A stretch of DNA of 11,614 bases from an uncultured Christensenella sp. (GTDB taxonomy: Bacteria; Bacillota; Clostridia; Christensenellales; Borkfalkiaceae). The translations under genes were made by a program, and so were the position numbers. Positions 1 through 6,488 of this stretch are shown piece by piece. The stretch covers positions 1-11,614 of the forward strand of contig CAJTRW010000020.1 in the NCBI GenBank assembly GCA_910578765.1, read 5' to 3'. The notes below the pieces were generated by a model that had not been told where the DNA came from, ran no database searches, and saw only the letters and a list, made by a program, of their open reading frames with translations. Position 1 is the stretch's first letter; the number at the start of each line of letters is the position of its first letter.

Positions 1-78
1 GGTTAAGACGTAAGCACCAAAGCGAACAACAAAATTTTTAAGCCGCAGTCCGCAACGGACGGCGCAAAGGAGTAAGTT

Positions 79-641
79 ATGAAAAATGCAGTCATCTACG
101 CAAGGTATTCTCCTGGTTCAAAGCAGAATTACCAATCTATCGAGGGGCAACTCAAAGAGTGCTACGCTTTCGCGGAACGGAGCGGTTTGCGCATAGTCCA
201 CGAGTACATAGACCGCGCATTGACGGGAACGACGGACAAACGCCCCGAATTTTTGCAAATGGTTGAGGACAGCAAGCGGAAAGGCTTTCAGTTTGTCATA
301 GTTTATCAGTTAGACCGTTTCGCCCGTAATCGCTACGACAGCGCAACGTACAAGGCAAGTTAAAGAAAAACGGCGTTCGTGTGCTCTCGGCAAAAGAGAA
401 TATCACGGACAACGCGAGCGGTATTTTGATTGAGGGCGTTTTAGAGAGTATGGCGGAATATTACAGCGCGGAGCTTTCGCAAAAGGTTAAGCGCGGTATA
501 GCTTTAACCGCGTCAAAGTGCAAGTTTTTCGGCGGCTTTATTCACTACGGCTACAAGGTTGACGAGGAAAAGCGGTTTATTATAGACGAGGGCACCGCGC
601 CGCCGTTCAAACACCCGCCACAGTGCCGTTTTCAATTTTGA
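79..641 (+). pseudogene. Large serine recombinase, frameshifted and truncated remnant
   Basis: The first 94 codons (79-363) encode a serine-recombinase catalytic domain: YARYS with the nucleophile serine near residue 11, SIEGQLKEC, and QLDRFARNRYDSA. The frame breaks at YKA followed by a stop. From about 357 the homology resumes in another frame (KLKKNGVRVLSAKEN, then ILIEGVLESMAEYYSAEL), and restoring one A in the run near 354-358 rejoins the two parts. This is therefore a single-base deletion or a homopolymer sequencing error. The second part reaches the start of the recombinase domain (HYGYKVDEEKRF) and loses similarity near 605, so the DNA-binding, zinc-ribbon and C-terminal parts (about 300 residues) are missing. 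The truncation means the gene is dead even if the frameshift is an artefact. The start at 79 follows AAAGGAG at 65-71. It is related to, but clearly different from, the intact recombinase at 2645-4117 and is probably a relic of an earlier element. Confidence 0.88.
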
Positions 642-654
642 CTATGCTATACAC

Positions 655-684
655 TTGAAATAAGACGTCGGTTTATGTTATAAT
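655..684 (+). promoter_or_regulatory. Sigma-A promoter of the flavodoxin-like gene
   Basis: The -35 box is TTGAAA (655-660), the spacer is 18 bp, and the -10 box is TATAAT (679-684) with an extended TG at 676-677. Initiation would fall near 691, about 50 nt before the start at 745. Confidence 0.7.
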
Positions 685-744
685 TTTTATAAAATAATCG
701 GTCGAAAATAATTCAATTAATGAAATAAGTAAAAGGGAAAATTT

Positions 745-1290
745 ATGAAAGTTTTGGTTATAACGGGTAGTCCGCATAAAAACGGGACTTCGGCTCTTCT
801 TGCCGAAAAGTTTATTCGGGGCGCAACCGAAGCGGGGCATACCGTTGTGCGCTTTGACGCGGGACAAAAACAAATACACCCTTGCATTGCGTGCGAAACA
901 TGCCACAACACAAGCAAGGGGTGCGTCTTTAATGATGGAATGGAAGAAGAGGTTAACAGGCACCTTGTTACGGCGGACGTAATTGCGTTTGTTTCTCCCG
1001 TTTATTACTACATGTTAACACCGCAGATAGCGGCAGTTATAAGCAGATTTTACGAAAACGAAGCGGGGTTGCATATGACGCATAGAAAAGTACGGGCGGT
1101 GATGTTGCTCACTATGGCGGACGACACCGAAGAGTCGGCTTTGGGCGCATTACAGACCTTCAAGGGAATAACGAATTATCTTGGTTGGCAAATTGCGGGC
1201 ACCGTTGTCGGATTGAATTGCGAAACGGTGGAGGCGTTGCAGAAAACGGACTATCAGGAACAAGCTTATAATCTGGGTAAGTCTTTATAA
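745..1290 (+). CDS. Flavodoxin-fold NAD(P)H-dependent oxidoreductase (FMN reductase family)
   Basis: This 181-residue soluble protein has the start of a flavodoxin-like fold: a beta strand then GSPHKNGTSALL (residues 8-19), the FMN-phosphate loop of NADPH-dependent FMN reductases and iron-sulfur flavoproteins. Residues 47-60 hold four cysteines (C47, C50, C53, C60) in a CxxCxxC pattern typical of the flavodoxin/IsrI-like branch. SPVYYYMLTPQIAAVISR (84-101) matches the usual second flavin-contact segment. It probably reduces flavins, quinones or other electrophiles with NAD(P)H in the cytoplasm; the substrate cannot be read from the sequence. The length is normal. The start is preceded by a modest AAGGGA site (733-738) and a good promoter at 655-684. 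Nothing downstream is tightly coupled, so it is probably monocistronic. Confidence 0.87.
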   Translation: MKVLVITGSPHKNGTSALLAEKFIRGATEAGHTVVRFDAGQKQIHPCIACETCHNTSKGCVFNDGMEEEVNRHLVTADVIAFVSPVYYYMLTPQIAAVISRFYENEAGLHMTHRKVRAVMLLTMADDTEESALGALQTFKGITNYLGWQIAGTVVGLNCETVEALQKTDYQEQAYNLGKSL

Positions 1291-1302
1291 AAAACGAAGA
1301 AA

Positions 1303-1368
1303 ATGACCGATGAGCAAATAGCAATGACGGTTGTGGGATTTTTCCTAAGTAAAAGACTATGCGGCTGA
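1303..1368 (+). other. 22-codon open frame in the intergenic gap, possible gene remnant
   Basis: Between the oxidoreductase and the next gene, an ATG at 1303 opens a short frame beginning MTDEQIAMTVVGFFLSKRL and ending at TGA 1366-1368. It has no clear Shine-Dalgarno site. It could be a decayed gene end or chance, and I do not recognise it. Confidence 0.15.
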
Positions 1369-1421
1369 AAACTCGTTATCTTAAAAAGAAAGAATAGCGG
1401 GAACGTAAATTCGGAAAAATT

Positions 1422-2111
1422 ATGAATAAAACGCAGTTGGAAAATTTGATTAAAAGAATGAACACTCCGTATGAACCTGAAATCAGGGGCAGTTGGGAAA
1501 TGGAGTCTTGGAAAGCAAAGCGAGAAGCGGAAAAATTAAGTGATACTGCATTACTACCTGTATTGGAACAAATTATCGACGAACACCGCGGCGAGGGCGA
1601 CGGGGAACGTGAAGTGCGTAGAGACGCGCGGTTTATATATGCAAAAATATTGAGTAATAATTTTGACGAAAAGGGTTTTTCGTTTTTATTAAACGAACTT
1701 TTTACCGAAACCGATTATTGGTCTGTCAACAGTATATTAACAAACATTTGGTTTTTGGATATTCCGCAGCATACAAAACTATCGCCACTTTTAAAATTTG
1801 CCGAAAACGCGAACCGCGAAAATTTGCGAATGGTTCTAAACGTTGTAAGCGAATATAAGAAAAAGGGGAATAAAGACGCCATTTCCGCTTATCCCGAATT
1901 ATACAAAAAAGTTCTTGATAAGTCCGTACCGCTGAAACAAGCCGTCATAGATATTTTGCATAGCCACGGCATTAAATCGAAGGCGGATTTGGATAAACAA
2001 ACAGATGAAGATGGCGCGGCTTTGTACGAAGCTTTGAAAGCCGGCATATTGGAAGAGTATGATATTACCTATCAAAAGTTGGTTTCATTGTTAAATAAAT
2101 TGGTCAAATAA
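1422..2111 (+). CDS. Uncharacterised alpha-helical (HEAT-like) protein
   Basis: This 229-residue protein has no signal peptide and no membrane segment. It is rich in charged, amphipathic helices. Several stretches have helix-pair spacing resembling HEAT or other alpha-solenoid repeats: LPVLEQIIDEHR followed by VRRDARFIYAKIL (near residues 45-77), FLLNELFTETDYWSVNSIL, and LLKFAENANRENLRMVLNVVSEY. A HEAT-like scaffold is an inference from this pattern, with no recognisable family signature. The start at 1422 has only a weak purine-rich ribosome site. The stop codon lies inside the ribosome site of the following gene (TAAGGAG, 2109-2115), so the two are an operon and probably translationally coupled. 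Pairs of small orphan genes in accessory DNA are often immunity or defence partners, but nothing here shows that. Confidence 0.7.
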   Translation: MNKTQLENLIKRMNTPYEPEIRGSWEMESWKAKREAEKLSDTALLPVLEQIIDEHRGEGDGEREVRRDARFIYAKILSNNFDEKGFSFLLNELFTETDYWSVNSILTNIWFLDIPQHTKLSPLLKFAENANRENLRMVLNVVSEYKKKGNKDAISAYPELYKKVLDKSVPLKQAVIDILHSHGIKSKADLDKQTDEDGAALYEALKAGILEEYDITYQKLVSLLNKLVK

Positions 2112-2121
2112 GGAGCGTAAA

Positions 2122-2460
2122 ATGGAAATATGCGAAATAACGCTTGACGCCAAACAATATGACTTGTTAAAGAGCATGCTGAATTGCGACAGAAGGGCGG
2201 ACTTAATAAGAAAAATACCAATCAACGGAAAAGAGTTGTTTTATGATATGATTCACGAAATATATTCGCCTGTAACAGACGGATGGAGTACCCGTGAAAT
2301 CGTGTTGAAAGAGTCTGCCGATGCGATAAACCTGTTACGATTTATGACAAAACAGATTTTCACGGACGATGAAAACTATTTTGTGCGACAAATAGGAAAA
2401 AAATGGAAGAATTTTCATTTGGAAAAAGATTGTGCGCTTATAATATTTAAAGAACAGTAA
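2122..2460 (+). CDS. Uncharacterised 112-aa protein
   Basis: This soluble acidic-basic protein of 112 residues begins MEICEITLDAKQYDLLK and ends in a short strand-like segment, DCALIIFKEQ. I do not recognise a family. The start is well supported by TAAGGAG (2109-2115), six bases before the ATG. That site overlaps the stop of the upstream helical protein, so the two are translated as a pair. The predicted mix of strands at both ends and helices in the middle (ADAINLLRFMTKQIF) suggests a small globular alpha/beta protein. There is no transmembrane segment, cysteine motif or helix-turn-helix that I can see. Confidence 0.7.
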   Translation: MEICEITLDAKQYDLLKSMLNCDRRADLIRKIPINGKELFYDMIHEIYSPVTDGWSTREIVLKESADAINLLRFMTKQIFTDDENYFVRQIGKKWKNFHLEKDCALIIFKEQ

Positions 2461-2576
2461 AAGCATATAAGGCAAGCACGGAATGAAATCTTAACGAGAA
2501 AAAGTTTCCTGACTTCGTAGCGAAGCTTGCTTAATTATAAAATTCGTTTTAGGCTATTTTTAGTGTTAAAAATAAA

Positions 2577-2608
2577 GTCGAATTACTTTTCAGTAATTCG
2601 GCTTTTTT
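2577..2608 (+). terminator. Intrinsic terminator after the 1422-2460 gene pair
   Basis: A 10-bp stem, GTCGAATTAC (2577-2586) with GTAATTCGGC (2593-2602) and one G-T wobble, closes the loop TTTTCA and is followed by TTTTTT (2603-2608). It lies about 115 nt past the stop at 2460. Confidence 0.8.
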
Positions 2609-2617
2609 AATACAAAA

Positions 2618-2654
2618 AATAACGTAAGCTAAACTTGGTTCAACTTACGTTATT
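2618..2654. repeat. 11-bp inverted repeat beside the left attachment core
   Basis: AATAACGTAAG (2618-2628) and CTTACGTTATT (2644-2654) are perfect inverted arms around a 15-nt loop. The right arm holds the present stop codon of the recombinase and touches the TTGGTGCACC core at 2656. It may be a terminator-like hairpin or part of the chromosomal half of the attachment site. Confidence 0.6.
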
Positions 2655-4117
2655 ATTGGTGCACCAAGTGATTTAATATCCGAATTTTTTGTTGCTTCAA
2701 TCTCGGAAAAGAATACCGTCTGCGTTCCGTCTTTGAAGTTAAAAGTAATGGTAAACTTATCATCATACAGGTAAATTGAGTTCACAAACCCGTCTATAAG
2801 CCGTCGTTTACCTTCAAGCGTGGTAATATCAAGATTTCTAAACCGTTCTATACCGAATTGTATTTGTTCTTTCGTAAGGAAGGGCTTTTTTATTTTCTCT
2901 TGCAAAATGGCGATTTCGATTTCTTTCTTTTTGCTTTCAAGCTGTGCAAGTCTGTCCTTTGTTGTGTCCGTGATAATGCCTTGCTCGATAGCGTTCATAA
3001 GATTTTCTATGCGCTTTTCAGTATCAGCAAGCTGTCCTTTCAAGTGCGGTATTCTCAGATTTTCTTCACCTTGCAATACGAAAATTCTTTCTGTAAGATA
3101 TTCTACCAACTTATCGTCGTGCAGAACTTTCATAGCCTTTTCAACGACCAAATCTTCTATCCAATCTTTTCGCACGGCTTTCTTGTCGCAGATATGTACT
3201 TTCTTTGTGTTAGCGCATTTGTAGTAACGGTAGACTCTTGAAGTTCCCATACCGCTCTCGCCGACCATATGGGTATTGCATTTACCACAGAAAAGTTTTA
3301 GAGTAAGTAAATAATCATCTTCGGCTTTATGCCTTGCCGGTGCTTTCTTGTTCTTTGCCAAACGCTGTTGTACTCTCTCGAAAACATCTTCCGACACAAG
3401 CGGCGGTATAATGTTAGGCACGGTTACATCACGGAATTTGTATTCGCCCAAATACCTGCGGTTGGAAAGCATACGCTGAACGCTCGTGCCGTTTATCTTG
3501 CCGCCCCGATAAGAGCGTATTTTCTTTTCGTCAAGGTAGTCAACGATATGCTTAATGGTATGCCCGTCGGCGTACATAGTGAAAATCTCTTGAAGAATAG
3601 GCGCATAAGTTTCGTGCGGCTCGAACTTTCTTTCCGCATTTAGCTTATAGCCGAAAGTAATCTGTCCGCCGTTGTTTATGCCTTTGAGTACGTTTTCAGT
3701 CATACCACGCACAACCTTTTCGGCAAGCTCGGCGGAGTAGTATTCTGCCATACCTTCCAAAACCGATTCAAGGAGTATGCCTTCCGAGCCTTCGGCAATC
3801 GCTTCCTTTGCAGACACAACCTTAACACCGTTTTTGCGGAGTAGTGCTTTGTAGTGTGCGCTGTCATAGCGGTTACGTGAAAAGCGGTCTAACTTCCAAA
3901 CGATAATACAGTCGAAAGCGTGTTTATAGCTGTCCTTAATCATTTGCTGAAATTCGGGACGGTTATCTGATTTAGCGGAAAGCGCACGGTCTATGTAAGA
4001 CTTGATAACATCGATTCCAGCGTGTTCGGCAAATTCCATACACTCACGGAGCTGACCTTCGATACTCGCTTCCGTTTGATTATCTGAACTGTACCTTGCG
4101 TAAATGACTGCTTTCAT
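2645..4117 (-). CDS. Large serine recombinase (site-specific integrase)
   Basis: This 490-residue large serine recombinase would catalyse integration and excision through a covalent 5'-phosphoserine intermediate. The N-terminal catalytic domain has YARYS with nucleophile S10 and partner R8, SIEGQLREC (18-26), KLDRFSR (75-81) and VSAKE (101-105). A recombinase DNA-binding domain follows (about 150-260: FGYKLN, then SVQRMLSNRRYLGEY). A zinc ribbon has C277, C280, C301 and C310. A coiled coil spans roughly 350-410, and a beta-rich tail follows. The length is normal. The ATG at 4117 lies one base after the stop of the upstream 160-aa gene, and AGAGG within that gene's last codons serves as ribosome site, so the two are coupled. 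The final codons cross the proposed attachment core, and the last three residues (IIT) come from DNA outside the element. It is the likely mobility enzyme for this element and perhaps for the neighbouring one. Confidence 0.96.
   Translation of the reverse strand: MKAVIYARYSSDNQTEASIEGQLRECMEFAEHAGIDVIKSYIDRALSAKSDNRPEFQQMIKDSYKHAFDCIIVWKLDRFSRNRYDSAHYKALLRKNGVKVVSAKEAIAEGSEGILLESVLEGMAEYYSAELAEKVVRGMTENVLKGINNGGQITFGYKLNAERKFEPHETYAPILQEIFTMYADGHTIKHIVDYLDEKKIRSYRGGKINGTSVQRMLSNRRYLGEYKFRDVTVPNIIPPLVSEDVFERVQQRLAKNKKAPARHKAEDDYLLTLKLFCGKCNTHMVGESGMGTSRVYRYYKCANTKKVHICDKKAVRKDWIEDLVVEKAMKVLHDDKLVEYLTERIFVLQGEENLRIPHLKGQLADTEKRIENLMNAIEQGIITDTTKDRLAQLESKKKEIEIAILQEKIKKPFLTKEQIQFGIERFRNLDITTLEGKRRLIDGFVNSIYLYDDKFTITFNFKDGTQTVFFSEIEATKNSDIKSLGAPIIT
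2656..2667. other. Left attachment-site core (palindrome)
   Basis: TTGGTGCACCAA is a perfect 12-bp palindrome lying within the last codons of the recombinase gene. Its first ten bases recur at 8520-8529 and at 10870-10879, the latter being the 3' end of tRNA-Lys. It is the proposed crossover region of the serine recombinase. Confidence 0.55.
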
Positions 4118-4118
4118 T

Positions 4119-4601
4119 TTAACCTCTGTTCGTTTTGTATTTTTCTGATAATATATTTGTTACGTTTTTATGCTTGCTTAAAATATATACATCTTTAATT
4201 TCCGATAAAGTGTTGGTATGACCTAAGTCATCTTCAGTTAAAGATAATATACTTGTTTGACCTATAATTTTAGAGGTGCTTTCATCGCTTTCTATAACTT
4301 GTTTTATGTCTTCAGTTAAGAAGTAATCTTCCGAATAAAGTAAGATGATATAGTTAATAACGGATAATTTTTCTTCTTCAGTGAGCTTTCTAAACCTCTT
4401 ATAAAAACTTCTATATCGTGTTTCGTTATTATCTACAAAAAGCATTATTACTGTTTTATTTTCAAGAGGGAAAATACAAACATGTAAGTCTTTAGTCTTA
4501 TACTTAGGATTATAACAGTATAAATCATTTATAATATTGCCATCAAAATCAACATATAGTGTTAGTTGACCTTGATATGCAATAGGTGTTACATAGTCCA
4601 A
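4119..4601 (-). CDS. Uncharacterised 160-aa protein coupled to the recombinase
   Basis: This soluble, acidic, AT-rich protein is read just ahead of the recombinase and ends one base before its ATG. That spacing makes it a probable co-translated partner. The frame opens with strand-like segments (QLTLYVDFDGNIIND, then LHVCIFPLENKTVIMLFVD), followed by helices (RSFYKRFRKLTEEEKLSVINYIILLYSED as a whole) and a polar tail. No family is recognised. The start is uncertain. The only upstream candidate in frame is TTG at 4601, with AAGG only two bases before it. A stop lies five codons further upstream, and the first internal Met is near residue 53. Either TTG is used with poor initiation or the 5' end was lost by rearrangement near 4601. 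It could be a recombination directionality factor, a regulator or an exclusion protein; the sequence does not decide. Confidence 0.55.
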   Translation of the reverse strand: MDYVTPIAYQGQLTLYVDFDGNIINDLYCYNPKYKTKDLHVCIFPLENKTVIMLFVDNNETRYRSFYKRFRKLTEEEKLSVINYIILLYSEDYFLTEDIKQVIESDESTSKIIGQTSILSLTEDDLGHTNTLSEIKDVYILSKHKNVTNILSEKYKTNRG

Positions 4602-4640
4602 AACCTTGTAACGCTATTAGGAGGCCAACACCAACAGTTA

Positions 4641-4829
4641 ATGTTGAGAAGAAAGAAGAACAACACTGGGATACCCGACTTTGAGATCGATTCCCTTGCA
4701 AGAGCATTATTGCCCGCCATACAAGCCTACTTTGCAACCGAAGAAGGACAAAGAAAATTTGCGGCGTGGCAAGCCGAAAGGCAACAAAGACAACTGAATA
4801 AAAAATTGAATAACAAAGAATCCCATTAA
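4641..4829 (+). CDS. Small acidic/basic helical protein of mobile-element type
   Basis: The product has 62 residues: MLRRKKNNTG, then IPDFEIDSLARALLPAIQAY, then FATEEGQRKFAAWQAERQQ and a polar lysine-rich tail. From memory, similar short proteins with IPDFEI-LAR-LLP and EEGQ-F--W motifs are common beside recombinases in gut Clostridia elements; their function is unknown. The ATG at 4641 is the first methionine next to conserved-looking sequence. AGGAGG at 4619-4624 is strong but 16 nt away, farther than normal. The frame is open upstream to 4566, so a longer product is possible, but that extension has no ribosome site of its own. The gene diverges from the 160-aa gene. Confidence 0.6.
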   Translation: MLRRKKNNTGIPDFEIDSLARALLPAIQAYFATEEGQRKFAAWQAERQQRQLNKKLNNKESH

Positions 4830-5146
4830 ATAGTATAGGGATAGCCGTTGAAATAGACGGAACAGAGAAACCGCCATAGTGTAGCGGTATATAAATGAAA
4901 GAGTTACATAATAGGGCTCACGCAAAAAGACGAAGTATTTTTGTGGGAAGAGGAAACGCAACGTAGCGAAATTGCCGTTTGAAATAACAAACGGCATAAA
5001 GCGGAGTTAGCGGTGACGAGGTTGCGCCGAACATCATAAACCTAAACAACGGCAACAGCCGATAGAGTTTGATTGCTCTATCGGCTGTTTTATATTTATA
5101 AATAGTAAATCATCACTTACCGCAAGGTTACAATAATAGACAATAC
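4830..5146. other. Gene-free stretch with several hairpins
   Basis: I see no convincing gene in these 317 bases. The stretch has a run of short inverted repeats: CCGT/ACGG near 4846-4861, ACCGC/GCGGT near 4880-4898, GCCGTTTG/CAAACGGC (4974-4981 and 4988-4995), and a final terminator hairpin (5055-5088). It could be a structured 3' untranslated region, a small non-coding RNA ending at the terminator, or decayed element sequence. Confidence 0.4.
5055..5091 (+). terminator. Strong intrinsic terminator
   Basis: ACAGCCGATAGAG (5055-5067) pairs perfectly with CTCTATCGGCTGT (5076-5088) around an 8-nt loop. The stem is followed on the plus strand by TTTTATATTTAT. It would end transcripts from the small gene at 4641. 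On the minus strand the following sequence is not T-rich, so it is a poor terminator for the regulator. Confidence 0.8.
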
Positions 5147-6370
5147 CTAACTGAAAATTTTCAGTTCGGAAAGAGCTTTGCATTTTATCGAATCCAAGTA
5201 TTTTATTATAGAGGCAGAATACATAAACGATAAGTTATTTTCAACGTTATTGAAATCGATATTAAACAAGTCTTTAACTCGTTCCAGACGATAAGTTACT
5301 GTATTTTTATGTACAAATAGAATTCTGCTCGTTTCATTTAAGCTTTTATTATTTAGTAAATACTGATATAGTGTTTCAAGCAAGGACGTGTTGTTATCTC
5401 TATCATAAATATAAATTTCAAGAATTGTTTCGTTGATATAGTTTAAGATAACGTCGGTTGTAGGAGCATTAAAAAGCGGAACAAGCAATTTATTTTCTTC
5501 TTCATATTTTAAACAATATTCATCTTTTACTTTTACAAGGTAATCAAACAGTTTTATCAGATTACCTATTATTACATCCAGTTCATACAAATCTATAATT
5601 TTCGAACTTAATATTGCATAAATGTGATTTTTAAATAAGAAGTCGTTCAATGTTGATACCGTATATTCCGACAAATCTTCATTAAGTATCACTATAACAT
5701 AGTTATCTTTTACAATGCAGTAGAAATTTCGCAAAATGTTTTTCAGTGAATCTTGCAAGTGATTATCTTCATGATTATCGTATTTTGCAAGAGATAGAAG
5801 TAAAACTCGGTAATTATATGTGAGCGGAATTTTATATTCGGACGCTTTTGAAAGAAAGATATCTCTTCGCACATAAGTGTGTTTGACAAGAGCTTTCCAA
5901 AAATTCAATTGCGAAAAGCCGTGCCCTTCATTGGATTGTAACCGTAAAATTTTGATTATGCTCTTACACAGATGCTCTAAAAGTATCAAATCTAAATCTT
6001 CAAATTTATTCTTTTGATTTTCAAGTAATACAAGGTAGCCTATAACCGAATCGCGGAATGTCAAACGATAAAACAAACGCCGTACTTTACTGTTTATTGT
6101 TTCTAAAATTCTATATCTTTCCCCGTCTTTAAAAGATAGGTTAGCAATACTTATAAGTTCCATAGACCAACTGCCGCGTTGAATATTCGACATATAAGTA
6201 TCGTCTGCGCTATCAAGGAAGAAGTGTCCCTTAATATTGTAATTCTGATCTATAACCGCCATAGGTAATTGAAAAAATGCATAATACGCTTTTAATAGTT
6301 CATCAACGGTAAATGAGTTTTCTTCAATTTGCAGTAATTCCTCGTAATCCATAATAGTACTTTGTGCCAA
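5147..6370 (-). CDS. PucR/CdaR-type transcriptional regulator
   Basis: The product has 407 residues from TTG at 6370, or 401 from the in-frame ATG at 6352. The C-terminal quarter has the PucR-type helix-turn-helix: LLNNKSLNETSRILFVHKN, then TVTYRLERVKDLFNIDF (about residues 338-375), matching the family's H-x-NT--YRL-R pattern. The N-terminal third looks like a PAS/GAF-type sensor (PMAVIDQNYNIKGHF, residues 36-50). The middle is a long helical and beta linker typical of CdaR-like proteins. Such regulators usually sense a metabolite and activate an adjacent operon. Its divergent position, 118 bp from the permease-decarboxylase operon, makes that operon the likely target. The start choice is open: neither candidate has a well-placed ribosome site, and the AGGAGG-like sequence at 6421-6426 is separated from TTG by a hairpin-forming repeat. 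The gene is very AT-rich, like the 160-aa gene. Confidence 0.87.
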   Translation of the reverse strand: MAQSTIMDYEELLQIEENSFTVDELLKAYYAFFQLPMAVIDQNYNIKGHFFLDSADDTYMSNIQRGSWSMELISIANLSFKDGERYRILETINSKVRRLFYRLTFRDSVIGYLVLLENQKNKFEDLDLILLEHLCKSIIKILRLQSNEGHGFSQLNFWKALVKHTYVRRDIFLSKASEYKIPLTYNYRVLLLSLAKYDNHEDNHLQDSLKNILRNFYCIVKDNYVIVILNEDLSEYTVSTLNDFLFKNHIYAILSSKIIDLYELDVIIGNLIKLFDYLVKVKDEYCLKYEEENKLLVPLFNAPTTDVILNYINETILEIYIYDRDNNTSLLETLYQYLLNNKSLNETSRILFVHKNTVTYRLERVKDLFNIDFNNVENNLSFMYSASIIKYLDSIKCKALSELKIFS

Positions 6371-6411
6371 TAGCCCAAATATTGAATGTAAGTTCGTATT
6401 TGTGGGCTATT
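6369..6411. promoter_or_regulatory. Inverted repeat in the divergent control region, candidate operator
   Basis: AATAGCCCAAATA (6369-6381) faces TATTTGTGGGCTATT (6397-6411). Nine outer base pairs are perfect, then one extra G, then four or five more pairs. It touches the TTG start of the regulator. It may be an operator for the regulator or a hairpin in its own leader. Confidence 0.5.
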
Positions 6412-6430
6412 ACTTTTTGCCTCCTTTTTT

Positions 6431-6459
6431 ATTATAATACAAACAATCAATTAAAGCAA
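6431..6459 (-). promoter_or_regulatory. Candidate promoter of the regulator gene; overlapping AT box also faces the permease
   Basis: On the minus strand TTGCTT (6459-6454), a 17-bp spacer and TATAAT (6436-6431) form a moderate sigma-A promoter. The same AT palindrome gives TATAAT on the plus strand at 6433-6438, a possible -10 for the permease operon with no good -35. This fits an activator-dependent divergent promoter pair. Confidence 0.45.
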
Positions 6460-6488
6460 CAGGTTTTTAGGTTGCGAGGAGGCATATT

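Noticed and set aside
1..78. Short open frame at the left edge (3-41) that might be the end of a gene
   Set aside because: Only about a dozen codons are visible before a stop, with no recognisable content; the window edge prevents a decision.
2820..3643. Plus-strand open frames opposite the recombinase
   Set aside because: They are shadows of a well-supported minus-strand gene and have no ribosome sites or recognisable products.
4549..4997. Minus-strand open frames opposite the small gene and intergenic stretch
   Set aside because: Low-complexity hydrophobic translations with no ribosome site; the plus-strand small gene is better supported.
4921..5040. Possible group II intron fragment in the gene-free stretch
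   Set aside because: No recognisable domain V, boundary sequence or reverse transcriptase was found.
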